Part shown: positions 61,895-64,000 of the stretch, in pieces | How positions within the stretch are numbered: the first letter of the stretch is position 1 | Layout: each line of letters begins with the position of its first letter | Assembly: GCF_039349365.1 (NCBI RefSeq) | Contig: NZ_CP134977.1 | Coordinates: forward strand, 220,875-284,874 | Source: Buchnera aphidicola (Shivaphis celti) | GTDB taxonomy: Bacteria; Pseudomonadota; Gammaproteobacteria; Enterobacterales; Enterobacteriaceae | Length of the DNA: 64,000 nt | Direction of reading: 5' to 3' | Translations under genes and position numbers: made by a program | The notes under the pieces: generated by a model | The model's database searches: none | What the model was told of the DNA's origin: nothing | Seen by the model: the letters and a program-made list of their open reading frames with translations, nothing else

Positions 61895-62143
61895 ATGAAA
61901 AACGAAAAATTAAAACTTCATATTATAAAACATGTTGAATTAAAAAAATTATATATTGAAGGAAATGAAGATCACATAGATATTACTGCGATCGGTAATA
62001 TATTTAATGGAATAAGTAATATAAAAAGACAACAATTAATTTATAAACCAATTACAAAATATATTTTAGAAAAAAAAATACATGCAATAACAATACATAC
62101 ATTTACAGAACAAGAATGGAAAAATAAAAAAAATAAATTTTGA
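61895..62143 (+). CDS. ibaG: BolA-family protein IbaG
   Basis: A small BolA-like protein thought to work with monothiol glutaredoxin in iron-sulfur or acid-stress physiology. 82 residues (E. coli 84). GNIFNGISNIKRQQLIYKPI and the C-terminal IHAITIHTFTEQEWKN align with E. coli IbaG. murA, the next gene in E. coli, is missing here; rplU follows. It is divergent from greA. Confidence 0.9.
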   Translation: MKNEKLKLHIIKHVELKKLYIEGNEDHIDITAIGNIFNGISNIKRQQLIYKPITKYILEKKIHAITIHTFTEQEWKNKKNKF

Positions 62144-62258
62144 TAAAATGTTTAATAAGGAATTATATATCAAAAAATAAATTTGTCAAAAAAAATCTTT
62201 TACAAATTTAAATAATAATTTTTTTTAATATAAACTATTAAATAAGGAAAAATAAAAT

Positions 62259-62570
62259 ATGTACGCAATTTTTGCACATGGAGGAAAACAATATCAAGCT
62301 AAAAAAGGACAAACTATTCGTTTAGAAAAAATTAATCTGAACATAGGACAAGAATACAACATATCCAATATACTTTTGATTGTAAAAAAAAATAATATTA
62401 AAATCGGCAATCCAAATATAGATAATAGTACTATTACAAGTAAAATCATACAACATGGAAAATATAAAAAAATTACAATAACAAAATTTAAAAGAAGAAA
62501 ACATTATAAAAAAAAACAAGGACATAGACAAAATTACACGGATATAAAAATTATTAATATTAATATATAA
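62259..62570 (+). CDS. rplU: 50S ribosomal protein L21
   Basis: 103 residues, the E. coli length. MYAIFAHGGKQYQAKKGQTI and the basic C-terminal KRRKHYKKKQGHRQNYTDIKI are typical of L21. An AAGGAAAA ribosome site lies upstream of the ATG. It leads rplU-rpmA-obgE as in E. coli. Confidence 0.97.
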   Translation: MYAIFAHGGKQYQAKKGQTIRLEKINLNIGQEYNISNILLIVKKNNIKIGNPNIDNSTITSKIIQHGKYKKITITKFKRRKHYKKKQGHRQNYTDIKIININI

Positions 62571-62589
62571 TTCATTATAGGAAAAAAAT

Positions 62590-62844
62590 ATGGCACAAAA
62601 AAAAGCTGGAGGATCAACCCGTAATGGAAGAGATTCACATTCTAAAAGATTAGGGGTAAAAAAATTTGGAGGAGAATACGTTATTCCAGGATCAATTATT
62701 GTACGACAAAGAGGAACAAAATTCCATGCTGGGAAAAATACAAAAATAGGAAGAGATCATACAATATTTGCGATTCAGAAGGGAAAAATACAGTTCCAAA
62801 AAAAAGGAATTAAAAAAAAACAGTATATTAATATAATTGTATAA
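62590..62844 (+). CDS. rpmA: 50S ribosomal protein L27
   Basis: 84 residues, near the peptidyl transferase centre through its N-terminus. [20 protein letters not shown] and [17 protein letters not shown] are the family signature. The protein starts directly at the mature glycine-rich sequence with no cleavable prefix. It lies 19 bases after rplU. Confidence 0.98.
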   Translation: MAQKKAGGSTRNGRDSHSKRLGVKKFGGEYVIPGSIIVRQRGTKFHAGKNTKIGRDHTIFAIQKGKIQFQKKGIKKKQYINIIV

Positions 62845-62947
62845 TTTACATCTACTCCATTATGCATCTTGAATTATTTTATTTAAAAATATTCAGACAT
62901 ATATTTAAAATAAAAAAATAAAAAATTAATATCAATAAGAGTGTATT

Positions 62948-63961
62948 ATGAAATTCATTGATCAGGTGACCATCACAGTTTCTGCTGGTAATGGAGGCAA
63001 CGGTTGTACCCATTTTAGAAGGGAAAAGTTTGAACCAAAGGGAGGTCCAGACGGAGGTAATGGAGGTGATGGAGGTAATATTTGGATTCAATCTAATCAA
63101 AATTTAAATACTTTAGTTGATTACAGATTTAATAGTCTTATTTCTTCCGAAGATGGTGAACCTGGAAAATCCAAAAACAAATCTGGAAAAAATGGCTCAG
63201 ATAAAATCATTTATGTTCCAATAGGAACAAGAATTATTAACAGCGAAACAAAAGAAATTATTGCTGATTTAAACAAAATTGGAGAAAAGATATTAGTTGC
63301 AAAAGGTGGAAAAAAAGGAATAGGAAATAGAAAATTCAGATCATCAACTAATCAAGCTCCATATAAACACACTAATGGAAGAAAAGGAGAAAAATATACT
63401 CTAACATTGCAACTTTTATTAATTGCTGATGTAGGAATTATAGGATTACCCAATGCAGGTAAATCAACACTTATGCATGCTATTTCTAATGCAAAACCAA
63501 AAATTGGAGAATACCCTTTTACAACACTTATTCCTACTTTAGGAAAGGTAAAAATAAAAAAAAATTTTTTTATAATCGCAGATATACCTGGTTTAATTAA
63601 AGGTGCATCACATGGATCAGGACTTGGAATTCAATTCTTGCAACATATCAAAAAATGTCGAATTTTATTACATTTAATTGATATTTCTTTAAACAAAGAA
63701 ATAGTAATAAAAAATATAAAAAACATTATACTAGAAATAAGAAAATATAGTCGTGAAATATATAATAAACCTATATGGATAATATTTAATAAAATTGATT
63801 ATTATAAAAATCAAGAAGAAAAAATAAAAAAAAAAATTATATATATAAAAAATAAAACAAAAATTAACAGAAACTATTTTTTTATATCTGCTAAAAAGAA
63901 AAAAGGAACAAAAAATTTATGTAACAAAATATCAGAATATTTATCATTTATATTAAAATAA
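62948..63961 (+). CDS. obgE: GTPase ObgE (CgtA)
   Basis: Ribosome-associated GTPase for 50S assembly and stress control. The glycine-rich Obg fold fills residues 1-158 (VSAGNGGNGCTHFRREKF, GGDGGNIWI), then the G domain with GLPNAGKSTLMHAIS, the G3 motif DIPGLIKGA and NKIDY. 337 residues (E. coli 390); the acidic C-terminal tail is lost. It follows rpmA, the universal neighbour. Confidence 0.97.
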   Translation: MKFIDQVTITVSAGNGGNGCTHFRREKFEPKGGPDGGNGGDGGNIWIQSNQNLNTLVDYRFNSLISSEDGEPGKSKNKSGKNGSDKIIYVPIGTRIINSETKEIIADLNKIGEKILVAKGGKKGIGNRKFRSSTNQAPYKHTNGRKGEKYTLTLQLLLIADVGIIGLPNAGKSTLMHAISNAKPKIGEYPFTTLIPTLGKVKIKKNFFIIADIPGLIKGASHGSGLGIQFLQHIKKCRILLHLIDISLNKEIVIKNIKNIILEIRKYSREIYNKPIWIIFNKIDYYKNQEEKIKKKIIYIKNKTKINRNYFFISAKKKKGTKNLCNKISEYLSFILK

Positions 63962-63985
63962 AATTATATCACAAAAAATAAAAAT

Positions 63986-64000
63986 TATATATATATATAT
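63986..64000 (+). repeat. TA dinucleotide run at the window edge
   Basis: An uninterrupted TA repeat from 63986 that continues to the last base and may run on outside the window. Confidence 0.7.

Noticed and set aside
63962..64000. TA-rich run at the window end as a replication origin or promoter array
   Set aside because: Simple TA repeats are common here; no DnaA boxes or origin genes are adjacent.
1..64000. CRISPR arrays, insertion sequences, prophage, toxin-antitoxin or secretion clusters
   Set aside because: No regularly spaced repeats, transposase or integrase motifs, or defence genes were found on either strand; every substantial frame is a known housekeeping or biosynthetic gene or a shadow of one.

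Overview
The window reads as a stretch of the main chromosome of Buchnera aphidicola, the obligate nutritional symbiont of aphids, or a very close relative. Base composition is extremely AT-rich (GC in the low twenties of a percent by eye), intergenic DNA is nearly pure A/T, long A and T runs are frequent even inside genes, and almost every protein is a shortened but easily alignable version of its Escherichia coli counterpart in E. coli-like local order. There are no insertion sequences, prophage genes, CRISPR arrays or plasmid genes. The host assignment is inferred from gene content and order; the sequence carries no species label.

Region 1 (1-18.5 kb): the 3' part of sucA with sucB (2-oxoglutarate dehydrogenase E1 and E2), then gpmA, pfkA and tpiA (glycolysis), a minus-strand block rpsA-cmk-aroA-serC-serS, then trxB-infA-aspS on the plus strand, and znuB-znuC and pykA on the minus strand. 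Region 2 (18.6-31.3 kb): zwf, htpX, yoaE and tsaB on the plus strand, converging on a complete chromosomal leuABCD cluster that follows minCDE on the minus strand, then an rsmC gene broken by one frameshift in a T10 run. Region 3 (31.3-39.2 kb): three tRNA genes, then rluC, rpmF, fabD, fabG, acpP, tmk, holB, tatD-type nuclease and ptsG, an eroded copy of the E. coli rluC-to-ptsG region that has lost yceF, yceD, plsX, fabH, fabF, pabC and mltG. Region 4 (39.2-50 kb): a porin, asnS, trhO and valS on the minus strand, a 1 kb gene-poor gap that may hold a dead holC, then argI and ridA, and deaD. Region 5 (50-64 kb): the nusA-infB-rbfA-truB-rpsO-pnp block, tRNA-Leu(GAG), secG, ftsH, rlmE and greA on the minus strand, then ibaG, rplU, rpmA and obgE on the plus strand.

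Together the genes describe a cell that imports glucose through the PTS, runs glycolysis and the oxidative pentose phosphate entry step, keeps part of the citrate cycle, and makes nutrients and precursors (leucine, chorismate precursors, serine, citrulline for arginine). It keeps a full translation core, but few regulators remain. No obviously new multi-gene system was found. The points most worth checking are the frameshifted rsmC, the chromosomal site of leuABCD, the decayed valS-argI gap, four genes that begin with TTG, strongly altered forms of SecG, SucB and the porin, and several perfect AT palindromes in upstream regions.
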